64,000 nt of DNA from Epiperipatus broadwayi (Eukaryota > Onychophora > Udeonychophora > Euonychophora > Peripatidae). Made by a program: the position numbers and the translations under genes. Positions within the stretch are counted from its first letter, which is position 1. Every line of letters starts with the position of its first letter. The stretch covers positions 2,232,001 through 2,296,000 of the forward strand of contig JAQFVV010012572.1 in assembly GCA_028023455.1 (NCBI GenBank), read 5' to 3'. This document shows positions 1 to 12,310 of this stretch, piece after piece. Under the pieces are notes generated by a model. The model did no database searches. It was given only the letters and a program-made list of their open reading frames with translations, and was not told the DNA's origin.

Positions 1-111
1 GCTCTAATTCACATAAATTAAATACATAGCAATGGTATATGGTAGCTGCTAGCTAAGATTTTTGATTGAAATGCTTTAGGAAACTGCTTTATATATATAA
101 TAGAATACATC

Positions 112-692
112 CAGTGCTTTAATATATATATATATATAACATTCAAGATTAAGATTCATAACATTACAATAAATATTTTAAAATACTCTCCAACCTAGTA
201 TAAGACAATAATTAGCAAGAATAAAGCAGTCATTTTTTCTAGTGCCTCATTTATTAATATAGAGGCTTGCCTAAAACACCTTGGTTAGAAAGAATATTTA
301 AATCCATCATGTTATGTATCTAAATATATTTCAAATTGATTTCTTACAATAGTTGATAAGCCTGAGAGTTTCCCAATTTAAATACTGACAATTCAAACAA
401 ATGAAAATATGTAATAAAATATTTTCAGTGCTTTAATATATATAAAACATTTGAAATCAAGACTTACAACACTGTACTATATATATATTCATTTGTTTGA
501 ATCATTGTTGATAATGTTTAAATTGAAAAAACCCTCAATCTTTAGATATATTACAGTATTGATTTAAATATTCATTCTTTTTAGACAAGTCTCTATATTA
601 ATAAATGAAGCAAAAGAATAAATGGCTGCTTTATTCTTGTTAATTATTGCCTTATGCAAGGTTAGAGACTATTTTAAAATATTTATTATACA
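112..692. repeat. Diverged inverted repeat
   Basis: Two arms (about 165-350 and 510-692) are reverse complements at roughly three quarters identity by eye. Shared blocks include AATAAATATTTTAAAATA and AAGAATAAAGCAG. A phrase beginning CAGTGCTTTAATATATATA also recurs as a direct repeat near 112 and 428. This looks like an old foldback element; no coding frame or ribozyme core is visible. Boundaries are approximate. Confidence 0.55.
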
Positions 693-886
693 GTGATGTG
701 AGTCTTAATGTCAAATGTTATATATATATATAATAATAAGTCAGATGTCACATGACATATATAGCCTGCACTTACAAATATGTAAAATTAAGAGCATGCT
801 AATTAGCTCTAAACAAGCTTTTTTATTTATTTATGATAAATGCTACTACAAGAGAAGGCATTCAAATCATTTTTATCTTGGATTGT

Positions 887-938
887 CCCCATCCCCAGAC
901 TGGTTTCGACCTATGGGTTTCTTCAGTGAGGAGTTGGG
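887..938 (-). ncRNA. Hammerhead ribozyme, type I (family 1, left arm, slightly decayed)
   Basis: Read on the minus strand: stem I 5' strand TCCTCA (932-927), core CTGAAGA (926-920), stem II AACC-CATA-GGTC (919-908), GAAA (907-904), short stem III CCAG, then T-C with cleavage expected after the C at 898, and stem I 3' strand TGGGGA (897-892). Stem I pairs over six positions, with a further CCC/GGG pairing outside it. Against the right-arm copy, stem II has lost its basal G-C pair and stem III is CCAG rather than CCGG, both single transitions. Activity is probably reduced. Confidence 0.75.
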
Positions 939-1201
939 ACATTAGATTCAAAAAACCAACTCAAGCAAAGCATTTATCTAAAAGTTAATTGTTAGAAGAA
1001 GATCTGAAACTTTTAGACATCTACATGTCTTTAAAGTCAGCTCTCCAACTGAAAAAATCGAATGAAGTTCAGGCCCATATGATTTTTTCAGTTGGAGAGC
1101 TGACTTTAAAGACATGTAGATGTCTAAAAGTTTCAGATCTTCTTCTAACAATTAACTTTTAGATAAATGCTTTGCTTGAGTTGGTTTTTTGAATCTAATA
1201 T

Positions 1202-1253
1202 CCCAACTCCTCACTGAAGAGACCCATAGGTCGAAACCGGTCTGGGGATGGGG
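1202..1253 (+). ncRNA. Hammerhead ribozyme, type I (family 1, right arm, intact core)
   Basis: All conserved parts are present: stem I TCCTCA (1208-1213) with TGGGGA (1243-1248); core CTGAAGA (1214-1220); stem II GACC-CATA-GGTC (1221-1232), four perfect pairs and a tetraloop; GAAA (1233-1236); stem III from the palindrome ACCGGT (1236-1241); cleavage site after C1242. An outer CCC/GGG helix extends stem I past a small internal loop. Stem III cannot fold with a normal loop, so self-cleavage is expected from a dimer, as known for short-stem-III hammerheads of animal Penelope-like elements and retrozymes. The best preserved ribozyme in the window. Confidence 0.87.
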
Positions 1254-1362
1254 ACAATCCAAGATAAAAATGATTTGAATGCCTTCTCTTGTAGTAGCAT
1301 TTATCATAAATAAAAAAATAAAAAAAGCTTGTTTAGAGCTAATTAGCATGCTCTTAATTTTA

Positions 1363-3294
1363 TATATATATATATGTTAGGATAACCATAATAACTGCAC
1401 ATCTATTTCAGGATTATTCATAGGTTAAAATATTTATATTAATTTATGATATATTGAAATATATGTATAAAAATTAAGTTAAGATGGAAATGTACCTAAG
1501 TATAGAATTATGTAACTAAGAATAATTAAAATTGTATCTATTCTAATACAAGAAACATTAATTTCAAGAAAGCATATCAAATTTAATCAGGAATGCCATT
1601 GGAAAAAAATAATTTTTAGAAAATGATTTCACTAGTTCCAGGAATTTCAGAGAAAAAAGAGCCATGAAGAATAAAAAGCAGCTAGACAAGCAACGTTTTA
1701 ATTTGGCAAAATATCCAAAGGGTAATTCAAGATTCAGAGCCATTTATGTCTTATAGTACAAAATTAATGTGGAAAATCTGTCAATTCACATTGATTTTTA
1801 TGATAATTATAAATATGCAACTTTTTTCGCATGCGTTAGTGAAGCTATAATTATACTGTAATGTGTAATAGGTCTGCTTAGTGCTTTCGAGATTTAATGT
1901 TCGAATCTCATACTCAGGCCTAGGGCCAAGTATTATTAAGTTAGTTATACCTTCGAATTAAATATATATATGCTATACAGCTAAGCCTGTAGCTTATTCA
2001 CTAGTTATATATCTTTATATAGATTGCTATTAGTAATAATCCCCTAATATCTAGCCACTTAATCATATGTTTATATTCTACTTGTCTAACATTATTGACT
2101 TCTGTTGCTTATATTATTACTCTGTAAAGCTGTAAGCTTATCAAAATTATATATTACTTAAATATAGTCATTGTTAGTATTCCATTTACTTAATTATAAT
2201 TATCTGATTGTTTGATTTATGATGATTTTCTCTATTTAATAATTAGAGGGTAAAGTAAGCCATGTTTGGTATATATTGCTGAGTGTTATTGCATGGATAC
2301 AGCAGACCCATTTTCACATTTCCCCCCAATATTTACAGTCAAGTGTCTAAAATAAAAATCAGTAATAGTAACCTCTAGAGGTATAAGATTGTATGCATGA
2401 TTAGAATGACATAATGTGTAATAATGTGATTGGATATTCACCTTAAGCAATATTTGATTGCTTTTAGTGACAGATTGAACTTAACAACAAAAAACAAAGA
2501 TTTTTTTTTGCTTATGTTACTCTGCTGAGAGTTGACTTGAAAAATTTAGTTCTGAGTACACACTTACAATTATGTATTAAACAATTATAGATTTTTTTCT
2601 TTCATAATTGTTATGCCACACACTGTAAGCTTTAATAATTAATAGATGCAAGATGATAATACTTAATAAATCCCTAAGTTAAGCTCTATCACCTGGCATC
2701 TATTAGTTACAAAACTTATACTAAATGGTATAACTGTGATAACAGAAAAAAATTACATGGCTAAAAAAGCAATGTGTATGCTGGAATCATGACATTTTAT
2801 TAGTTTTATGCATTAAACAACACAGGATTAAAATGTCAGTTACCTTACTATGTCTAAATAACTCGTAGTTAAAAAGCAAAAATCCCACATGCAAGATTAT
2901 AAAAATTATGAATGACTTAGATCATTTACATATTTAATGAATGACTGTTACTTGAGACAAATGTTAATACACTTACAAATTAAGTTTATCTAATTCATAT
3001 AAATAAATATATAACAATGTTATGTGACTGTTGGAAGGATTGGATAGCTTGATCTAAATGAACAGATCTGATTTGATTGAAATGCATATAATAATAATTA
3101 TCTACATAAATTATGCGAGAATTTGTAATATATGGATGTATATAACAGATACATACAGGATTCATTCAAACATGCAATAGAACTTAATGTATTCACAGAT
3201 ATGGGCGTTAAAAAACAAGCACATGAAGAGTGTATATGAAAATACATATATACAATAAACATTGTGTATATATGTTCATATATAACTAGATATG
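1363..3294. other. AT-rich stretch with one tRNA-like fragment
   Basis: No gene or clear transposon. At 1868-1925 a short segment (GTCTGCTTAGTG, then GTTCGAATCTC about 25 bases later) resembles the A and B boxes of a tRNA-derived SINE head, but no complete cloverleaf or target duplication could be drawn. Confidence 0.35.
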
Positions 3295-3572
3295 GCTGCA
3301 GAAAGGAGTTTGCTATTAACTGAAAGGAGACCTTTTGATTCCTCTTGGAGACCTTAAAAAAACCGAGCAGGGCAAATTCCTAATGTCCACTCCATACATT
3401 CTTGTCATTGCACCTATTATTACAATGTGATTATCCATATAGTATATGAACATGGATAGGCTGCTCACCAACCCACATTAGCCAACCAAGGCAGCGATAG
3501 GTGCCGAAAATGGAGGGTGCTAAGAATCTCCTGATTGCGGATCCAGGCTGCCATTTAATGACGATTTTTTAT

Positions 3573-4250
3573 TTAGGTACTTACAACTGCAGATCACTTT
3601 CAAGTGAAGGAAGATTACAAGAATTAGAAGAATTGTCATATTAAATGGGACATTATTGAACTCTGTGAAGTTAGAAGAAAAGATGAAGAGACAATTGATT
3701 TAAAAAGTGGACATGTACTCTATTACAAAGGCACAAATATTGGAAATATAAGTGGAGTAGGATTCATTATAAATAAAAAGTGAAAGAACAATCTTGTGGA
3801 GGTTGATGGTGTATCAGACAGAGTGGCAAGATTAGTTATATAACTTAATAGCATATACCAAATGCAGATAAATCAGGTTTATGCCCCAACAAGTTCTCAT
3901 AGTGATGAAATAGTAGAAGATTTTTATATAGATGTACAAAAAACTTTTGATCAGAGTAAACAACATTTTAAAATTGTTATGGAAAACTTCAATGCTAGAA
4001 TCGGTAAACAAATGAAAGATGAAAATGCTGAGGTAATTTTGGTTATGGTAATAGAAATGAGAGATGACATAAACTTGTGGAGTTTGCAGAAAAAAAACAA
4101 CTTTATATTATGAATTCTTTTTTTGAAAAAAATGTTAAAAGGAAATGGACATGGAAGCATCCAAATTGACTAACAGAAAATACATATTTCAAGATTGTAA
4201 GGTTCTTAATAAATTTAACACAGGAAGTGATCATCAATTAGTAATGTAAG
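3573..4250 (+). pseudogene. RTE LINE endonuclease domain, degenerate
   Basis: Translation gives the AP-endonuclease landmarks of RTE elements in order: an LGTYNCRSLSSEGRL start, an ExRRKDEE segment, SGHVLYYKGT, GVGFIINKK, VDGVSDRVARLVI and QVYAPTSSHSDE, then a GKQ and GHGN region reached by a frame change near 4020. In the live family this domain nicks target DNA to start reverse transcription. Stops occur after the ELEELSY segment, after GVGFIINKK and before LNSIYQMQ. The longest clean piece is 3862-4113. Confidence 0.82.
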
Positions 4251-4482
4251 ATATGTGTTAATGCAAAACTAGAGAGACAAAAATTATTAAGAAAAACAAT
4301 ATTTACAGTTGATATTCCTAATCTTCAGAAACATTCTAATGAATTTAAATTAAAACTTACAAATAGGTTTCAAGTGTTAGGAGATTTTGAACATGATTCA
4401 GATTTGAATGAAATTAATATGAAAATAACTGATACACTTTTAAAAACTGCAACAAAGATAGCTGGTAGAAAAAAAGCAGCAA

Positions 4483-6250
4483 TTGACCAATAAAAGTTCT
4501 ACAGAGACTACAGAATTTATGGGGAAAAAAAGGAATATGAAGATATACAAAAATGATGCCTTAAAAAGGATTGAATATCGTGAATTTTATAAAATGGTGT
4601 GGAAAAGAGTTGAAAATGATATAAGAAAGTATAACTGTGAACTAACAAAGAAAGCTGTAGAAGAAAATAAAAGTCTCAAGAGTGTAAAACAACATTTTGG
4701 TATTGGTAGGAAATTTATATCTGCAATAAGAAAAAAAGATGGAATTATTACTAAAAAGAGAGATGACATCATGAAATGGATAGAAGACTTTTATCAAGAA
4801 TTATATAGTAATAAAGAATTGCCCAGAATTTTAAATGAAGAAGTGAGACATGCAATTAAATGTATGAAAAAAGGAAATGCTCCAGGTAATGATGGAATTA
4901 TAATTGATATATTAAAAGAAGCAGGTGAAGAAATATAAATTTTTTTAGCAAAATTATATACCAAATGTCTAAATGATAAAGATGTACCAGATGATAGGAA
5001 GAATGCAGTATTAATATTAATATTTTAAAAAGGTGATAAAGAAGATATTAGAAATTACAGACCTATCAGCCTTTTATCAGTTTTATACAGAATTTTTATC
5101 TAGATAATTACAACTCATCTACAGAAAACATTGAATTTCCATCAACCAAGAAAACAAGCTGGATTTAAAAGTGGTTTTAGTACAGTAGATCATATCCAGG
5201 TATTGAGAGAAGTTATAGAAAGAACAAATAAATATGAGTTGCCATTGTGTTTTGGATTTGTAGATTATGAAAAGACATTTGATTCTATAAACATTTCTTC
5301 AGTGATTAAAGCTTTGGATTATCAAGGTATAGATCCAGGATATTGTCATACTTTAAAAAATATTTATAAAAATGCAACAGCAACAATTAGATTACATAAT
5401 GATACTGGGAAAGTCAACATTGAGAAAGGTGTAAGACAGGGTGACTCCATATGTCCAAAAAATTTTCCAGCAGTGCTGCAAGAAGTATTTTGTGGATTAA
5501 AATGGGAAGCTAAAGAAGTGAAAGTAAATGTAGATTATTTAACTCATTTAGATTTTGCAGATGATGTAGTTGTTTTTGCAAATAATGCAGGAAATGTTGC
5601 AGGAGTTATAAGATGAAAGTAGGACTAAAGATAAATGTTAAAAAGACTAAAGTAATGTTTAATGGATTTTCTCAAAATATGAAAATAAAGATTGATTAGG
5701 ATGAGTTAGAAAAAGTTAACAGTTACAAATACCTCGGCCAGTTTATTAATACAGATGGAAACATAATGGATGAAATTAATCATAGAATTAAATTTGGTTG
5801 GAATGCTTTTGGTAGAAATAACTTGATACTAAAATGAAATATGCCTATTTGTTTGGAAAGGAAGATTTTTAATAAATGTGTTTTATTAGTTCTTACTTGT
5901 GGATCTGAGACTTGGACACTTAATAGAAGAGCAATACAGTGGGTAATAAGAAGAGATCGAAAAAGCAATATATGGGTAAGAGAACAAAGAGGTGTTACTG
6001 ATCTCTTTGAAAAAATTAAAAGACAAGTGGAATTGAGCTGGACATATTGTTAGAAGAATGATAATAGATGGACAATTAAAATCTTAAACTAGATTCCAAG
6101 AGTTTGTAAAAGACCCAGAAAGAGACCACATGTGAGATGGATGGATGAAATAAGAAAGTGTGAAGGGGTGATGTGGAGAAGATAAAGATCGAAAAAAATG
6201 GATTGAATTTGGAGAGACCTTCATCCTGCAGTGGATTGATAATGGTTGAT
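4483..6250 (+). pseudogene. RTE LINE reverse transcriptase, degenerate
   Basis: Ordered RT landmarks are visible: the connector with WIEDFYQELYSN, GNAPGNDGIIIDILKEAG (fingers), NYRPISLLSVLYRI, AGFKSGFSTVDHIQVL, DYEKTFDSI (first catalytic Asp region), GVRQGDSICP, DFADDVVVFA (catalytic Asp pair, near 5550-5580), SYKYLGQFINTDG and CGSETWTL, then a thumb region ending near RPHVRWMDEIRKCEG. Stops at 4936, about 5025, 5101 and 5614, with later frame changes, split it into short pieces (clean runs at 4483-4938, 5131-5616 and 5841-6053). Clearly dead, but recently enough that the RT motifs remain readable. Confidence 0.88.
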
Positions 6251-6257
6251 GATAACT

Positions 6258-7835
6258 ATATATTTGTCCCTGTAGGCTAAAATATATATTCTATGTTAAA
6301 TTTTTTTTTAGATTATAATAAATAAATTTCATTATTAGTGTTATTAAATTGTAAACTCTTAAGTGTTTTAATATTATTCGTTAAAATAATTTATTTAGCA
6401 TATTTAACACTTACTTAAAAATACTTAGATTTAATATTTGCTTAAAAGATTAAAATCTGAATTTAGAGGTATTAACTATAACTAACTGGGAAAACTGTCA
6501 ATTTAAATCAATTTTAAATGCTAGTCATTAATTTATTTTCATTGTTTTAAAATAATGGTTATATTTAGAGTACATGTGAAGGTTATGGATGTAATGTTTA
6601 AAAAATATTAAAAATTATAAAATAAAAGGGTACATTAAATTAATTACAATATTAAAAGCTTTTAATTAGGATAAAGTAAAATAAAGATACTTTGAGATAA
6701 AATGTTCAATTTAAAAAAATAAGAAAATAATTTTATTAATGTTAAATAAATCACTTATATATAATTAAATTGTAATTAACAAAGTTCATGATTAGTCTAG
6801 AAGTCACATGACTGAATAGTCTGGATTGGTAAAGGTCAAGGTTAAATTAATCAATTGTAAAAGATAAAAATATGCTAATAATTTACATATGATGACAAAA
6901 TACTGGGAGAGGATTGTTTCATCTGTCATATTATAGAAAATGCAGTGGAAAATTTTCATGTGCATATGTATAAAAGAAACACACACTATTATAATAATAA
7001 TCTCATTCTTTAATTACTTTACTTTACTTTTTGAATTAAATTGTTTAGTTTTATATAACTATTTTTTTTAAAGTCAGATTAAAAATTTTAAGTTTGCTTT
7101 TTTATCATTTCCATGGCTGAATAAAAAATTATCCATTGCAGTATTACACGTAAAATATATATTCATCTGGCCCATCAAACAACAAATCTCATAAAGATGC
7201 TAAAAATCCTAGTAATTTTTAAAAGAAATCAACAAAGAACAGAGTGCACATGAGGAAAAAAATGTTATTTTATTCTTATACTTAAACATTAGCTAAATTC
7301 AAACTTTTGCTGTAATTATCTTTGACAATTTAAATACTCTTTTAATTGGTTCTTAACACTAATTTTAATTGCTAAGGAAGTTATATTTATGCCAAATTAA
7401 AATATGAAAATGATGAACTATTGTCAAAATATTGAGTTTGTTAAAAATAGAAGTGACAACTATTTACTTTTATTATAAAATTATAATGAAAGACAAGTCA
7501 TAAAAATCAACCTTTTATTTATTTTGAAGAAAATACTTTATTCAGATATTTTCATTCTAAGATGAATAAGCTAATGACAGATTAACATAATTATCCATTA
7601 CAAGTTCATCTACCCAATCATTAGAATAGTTTTCTAAATTCTTTAAATATATTGCGTTACATTTTTAAAAAAAAGGAAGAAGTGATTTAAGCTTACATTG
7701 TCATACTTAATATTATTAAAAGGTCAACTTATAATATGAAACTTTATAAAGAACAGTTGTTAATTAATATTCTTTCTGCTTATTTCTCTTCCAATTCATA
7801 TTAGTTAGAAATGTGTTATAAAGGAACCGTATATT
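6258..7835. other. AT-rich stretch without recognisable features
   Basis: Very AT-rich, with short poly-A/T tracts. No coding frame of substance, inverted repeat or RNA gene was found. Confidence 0.5.
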
Positions 7836-7843
7836 ATTTAAAA

Positions 7844-8362
7844 CAGTGGTCTTCAACCTTTTCACACCTGCAGACCGGTAAAAATAAGAATAAGGTTCCG
7901 TGGACCAGCAAAAATAAGGATAAGGTTTCGCAGACCGGCAGAAGTCTATAGATAAATTTTCTTAAAGATAAGCATAATTGTTATAATTGATCAAAATAAC
8001 GTTAAATATGTAAGATAAAGTTTTATATATATATGGAGTTTATATAATAAAAAAACTTTTTTAAATTTTTTTTAGAAAAGTAATAAAAAATTTAATTCTA
8101 CCCCCCTCCCCCATAAACATCTGTGATAACTAGAAAAACAAATTAATTTATGAATGATTGATTAGATTTTGTTTTCGTTCTGTTTTCTTTTTTTTTTAAT
8201 TGGGTAAAAATGAGATGAAAAAATAAATAAAAATTGACTATATTAATTAAAAGTTTAAACTATTATTATTTGTAATAACTTTACTGCCCGTCTAGCACGT
8301 GGACCTGCAGAAAAGTTCCGCAGCTCGGCACCGGTCCGCGGACCAAGGGTTGAAGAACACTG
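7844..8362. mobile_element. hAT-type non-autonomous DNA transposon (MITE)
   Basis: The 519-bp element starts CAGTGGTCTTCAACC and ends with the reverse complement GGTTGAAGAACACTG. It is flanked by an exact 8-bp target duplication ATTTAAAA (7836-7843 and 8363-8370). Terminal sequence and 8-bp duplication are both hallmarks of the hAT superfamily in animals. The left end carries repeated ATAAGGTTYCG.AGACC phrases and the right end a CACCGGTCCGCGGACC segment. There is no transposase frame, so mobilisation must have been in trans. Confidence 0.92.
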
Positions 8363-8730
8363 ATTTAAAATATCTACTATCAATTCTTATCATCTTTAAA
8401 TTTGTTAAATTTAATTGCTAACACTTTCTCAAAGAATTTGTGCTATGAATCTTCATATATGTGAATTGCGAATATTTTTTCAAAAAATTTCTACTATAAA
8501 TTTTTGTATATGTGTTTTCTCTGCCTTCATCAAAAATTATATTGTTGCATCATTTTAAAAAGATAACAAAAAGAACTTGAATGAAAAGAGATAATTTTCC
8601 TTATAAAGGGAAAAGAACTTTTAATCTCTAATGTGAAGAGTATATTTATCGTATATATTTTTTAGTACATTTAAAAAAAAAAAAAGGTTAATAATAAAAA
8701 AAAGATGAAGGAAAGGTGAAGGCAGAATGA

Positions 8731-8773
8731 AAGTTAAGATCTGATGAAGACTGCTAGTACAGTCGAAACTGTT
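8731..8773 (+). ncRNA. Hammerhead-like core without a convincing stem I
   Basis: CTGATGA (8741-8747), a perfect five-pair stem II GACTG/CAGTC with a six-base loop (8749-8764) and GAAA (8765-8768) form an exact hammerhead core. Stem III would be only ACTGT. The sequences that should pair as stem I (upstream GTTAAGAT, downstream AAATAAATAAAA) do not match. Probably the decayed end of a Penelope-like or retrozyme-like copy from a different family. Confidence 0.5.
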
Positions 8774-9620
8774 AAATAAATAAAATTATTTGCTTAAAGT
8801 GTTAAAGGAGTGTTGATGAGTTTATAGTGAAATAATACGTTTATATTGGTGATATACAAGAAATGGAATTGGGTAAGATATACGGTAAAAGGTTTATTCT
8901 ACGAGTTAATTTTTACTATTATTCTGGAGTTCTCTGAATTATTGTTTAAGCTTAAATAAATAATTGTATCCATGGTATAACAGCATTTTTATATACAAGT
9001 ATTATGAATGTCAGTATGTGAAAGAGAATTTTAGATAGCTTATAAACTGAATGTTGTCATCATTATGCAGTGATAGTTTCATCACTGTAAACATAGTATT
9101 AGACAGAATGGATATGTTGCATGCCTTCTATACGTGCATGCACGACATATAATTATTTATTATTATCAGCTCCATGCTTTGTACTTATTAGTGATATACC
9201 TTTAGGCAATTTTAGATGGATATTATATTGCTTTTTATGTGCATTTAGCTCCACCATGAGAGGGCGGCTTATTTATTGGCAATGACTGCACATAAGTTAT
9301 CGGATGCCTATTTATATTTTGTTTATCCAACTTGCCAAAGAATTTTAATATTAGTGTATTTTAGCATATTGCAAATATCTAAAAGCATGTTTAACTTATA
9401 ATTCATTATTAGCTCTGCTATAATTTTAAACTTAGAATATGGGTCATGCATATTTATTTTCTCACCCCAACATAGGTATTATTAGTATTATATAAGTGTA
9501 TTATTTATCTTGCATAATATTTGTCACTATCTTTTTAAAACTTATAGTGTCTCCACACTGATTTTTCCATCCTGTTTTGGTCAGAAAAAGTATATATCTT
9601 ACTAGTGACCTGGATATAGC
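8774..9620. other. AT-rich stretch without recognisable features
   Basis: No coding frame, repeat pair or RNA gene was recognised in this interval. Confidence 0.45.
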
Positions 9621-9633
9621 ATATAGTTGTATT

Positions 9634-9706
9634 AAAACAGGCAAAACTCACTATATATATACACACAAGCATAAGAGGTGGTGGTCATGTGATGTTTATT
9701 GGCTTA
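9634..9706 (+). mobile_element. Family-2 element reduced to its two ends (73 bp)
   Basis: It begins AAAACAGGCAAAACTC and ends GTGATGTTTATTGGCTTA, the two termini of the family-2 hammerhead palindromes, with almost all internal sequence missing. An exact 13-bp target duplication ATATAGTTGTATT flanks it (9621-9633 and 9707-9719). It defines the outer limits of family 2, and it shows either that end sequences alone were enough for insertion or that an internal deletion followed insertion. Confidence 0.82.
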
Positions 9707-9719
9707 ATATAGTTGTATT

Positions 9720-11349
9720 GTTGTTACTCTATGGACATAATGTTTGAAATAAAAACCATATTAGATAGATGGGAGAACTTTTGAGTAATGATAATTACTT
9801 ATGTTATAAATTTTTAAGAATGTTTTATGAAAGGTATATTTATGCGTAACATTTATATTTGTTAGTATAAATTATTTTTAAAAAAATGCTTATTGTAAAT
9901 AAATATTCCATTGTATAGAAATTATTATATGTTGTAAATAAATATATATATTTTTTTGCTATTAATTAAATATGTTTCTATTTCGTTGTCATTATGACAT
10001 TATTGCATTATCACACTTGTTACCTAAAAAATCTACTTTAATAAAGTTTGCGTTATTAATTATTTTATAAAAGTACACTTCAATGGTCACATAAAATTTA
10101 TTTATCTACTTTACTTATTGCTCATTTTTACCTGCATATTAGAATCTATTTATTTTCAAGTTTAATCATTCATTTTGCTTATATCAGAAGATAAATACTA
10201 TGTTATTTGTTTTATTTCAAATGTACTTGTAATGTAATTGGTAGCATAAAATATACCTTTACTGCCTTCTGCATTATAACATATTATTGCTTATTAAAAG
10301 TTGCAACAGAGGATATATTTGTGTATTTTATAATTGATAGAAATAAAATAGTTATATCTGAATAATTTTAAAGTATTTAGAAATGTTCCAATTTATTAGT
10401 CATATATTACTTTAAGTATTTGAATACTCTATTATTGTGTAGTTTCATTTCTGCTCTCTTAAAATACTAATGTTAAGGATAAAATTAAGAAAAGAATATA
10501 AAATGTTTAATGTACAGCTTAAATAATAATTATCACATTTTAAGAATATTTAAATATATTACCATTGACATTTTTTGTTCCAAGTGCATTTTGAATTTGA
10601 ATCCTGAGATAAGATGAGATTTTAAAATTATAAATGAACTTATATTTTAAATAAAGTAAAAATAAAATCTGAAATAATATCTAATTTAATATAAAAACCT
10701 CATATTTTAGTAATTATAATTAGTTATTATGTTGTTTGTAAGCGGACTCATACTCTGCCTGTTTTGTGTAACCTTTGAGTCCAGCATTTGTGCCAGGGCA
10801 GCATTCTAGTTCATAGTGGATTACATAGTCAGTTTTTGGCTTGAACCAACATGTTGGCTAGCGATTGGTGATAATGATTGATGGTGGGTTACAATATATA
10901 TATATAGTATATGCAAATAATATATACACAGATATAAAAAAAAAAATTGTGTATATATATTAGAAAAACTGTAAATAACAACTTGAAGTATTAAATGCAT
11001 TCAAAAAGAGACAAAATGAATCAAATATGATAAAAATAAATTGTAAATTTCTTCAAAATGATCTCATAATCCTTGGAATATACTCAGATAACCTTCAACT
11101 CCATAAAGAAATAAAGGCTAAAAAGATAAACTCTGAGTAACAGTATTTCATGTCTTTTGTTAAAAAGGAACAGCCCTGCCAATTCTGGAGATTCCTAACT
11201 CTACAGATATTAAAAAAAGGATTAGGTAACTAATCCAGAATATCCCAATCATATTTTGTATTATGCAAACTTTGGGGCTATTTAATTATAAGTAGAAATA
11301 AGTAATAGTATGTATTAATCAATATATATTTGAGTAAACTATAACAACT
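9720..11349. other. AT-rich stretch with one G+C-richer block
   Basis: Mostly featureless. The block 10738-10893 is richer in G+C and ends in a GATAATGATTGATGGTG phrase like an RTE 3' tail, so it may be a short LINE or SINE end. No target duplication was seen. Confidence 0.35.
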
Positions 11350-12310
11350 CACCTCATATAAATGAGTGTGGCAGATCCAATTATTATTGCACTGTTTGTT
11401 TTCAAAATGGTCATGTACTTTTTATTATAAAGTCACAAGCATTGGCAGCATAAGTGGAATGAGATTCATTATAAATAAGAAGTGGAAGACCATTATGAAG
11501 ATTGAAATATATCAGATAGAATGGTAAGATTAGTTATTCAACTTAATAGAAGATACCAAATGCTTATAATTCAAATTTATGTTCCAACAAATTCTCATTC
11601 TAATGAAAAAGTAGAATATTTGTATAAGTTGTACAAAATGCTTTTGATCACACCAGACATTTAAAAATTGTCATGGGATATTTTAAAGCAAAAATTGGTA
11701 AATGATTGAAAGTACTATGGGTAAATTTCTTTATGGTGACACAAACGAGAAAGGACACAGACTCAAGGAATTTGCAGAAAAAGAAAAATTCTGTGAGAAA
11801 AATGTTAAATGGAAATGAAAGCATCCAAGTGAAAGCACAACAAAAGTAGTTTATATTTTTGACTAACAAAAAATATGTATTTCAAGATTGTAATATTCTT
11901 AATATATTTAGCACGGAATGATTATCAATTAGCGAGATATAAGACACATGTTAATGTAAAACTAGAGAAATGAAAATTATTAAAAAAGACTTACTGATAT
12001 TTCTAATCCTCAGAAACACTCCAATGAATTCAAATTAGAGCTTGCTAATCATTTCAAAGTATAGACAGATTTTGAAAATTATTCAAACTTTTACTGTGAA
12101 CAATAAAAATATAATAGATATTCTATCAAAAACTTCAACGAAGACAACTGGTTCAAAACAACATCAACTCGATAAGTACAACTGAAACAAGATATATGAA
12201 GAAAACAAGAAATATGAAAACAATTAGAAATGATCCATTAAGAATTGAGTATGTAGAATTTTAGAAAATAGTACAAAAAATAAAACAATGATATAATAAA
12301 AAATATAACT

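Larger units (their letters stand above)
783..1362. mobile_element. Family-1 palindromic element with a hammerhead ribozyme in each arm
   Basis: The arms at 783-1059 and 1081-1362 are near-perfect reverse complements around a 21-nt spacer. Each arm carries a type I hammerhead motif, on the minus strand in the left arm and the plus strand in the right arm, so both read outward. The layout matches the family-2 and family-3 elements elsewhere in the window, which have 10-13 bp target duplications. Here AT-rich flanks hide any duplication. Short open frames inside are only translations of the palindrome. Likely a non-autonomous retroelement related to inverted terminal repeats of Penelope-like elements; that placement is inferred. 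Confidence 0.75.
3295..6257 (+). mobile_element. RTE-clade LINE, nearly full length, inactive
   Basis: A roughly 3-kb non-LTR retrotransposon with an AP-endonuclease region followed by reverse transcriptase, then a short 3' end with the TGGTTGATGATAA phrase typical of RTE tails. A G+C-richer 5' leader (about 3301-3560) precedes the coding part. The frame has many stops and frameshifts, so no full protein can be made. The 5' limit is set by loss of the leader-like sequence and is approximate; no target duplication is evident. The same family occurs as a broken copy at 11.35-16.83 kb. Confidence 0.88.

Noticed and set aside
715-945. 76-codon plus-strand frame
   Set aside because: It is a translation of the left flank and arm of the family-1 palindrome; the mirror frame at 1152-1349 gives the same peptide from the other arm.
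1861-1935. Possible tRNA gene
   Set aside because: The B-box-like GTTCGAATCTC is present but no acceptor or anticodon stem can be drawn; at most a SINE fragment.
11648-11869. 73-codon minus-strand frame
   Set aside because: Antisense to the endonuclease region of the broken RTE copy, like 3951-4160 and 4587-4772 in the first copy.
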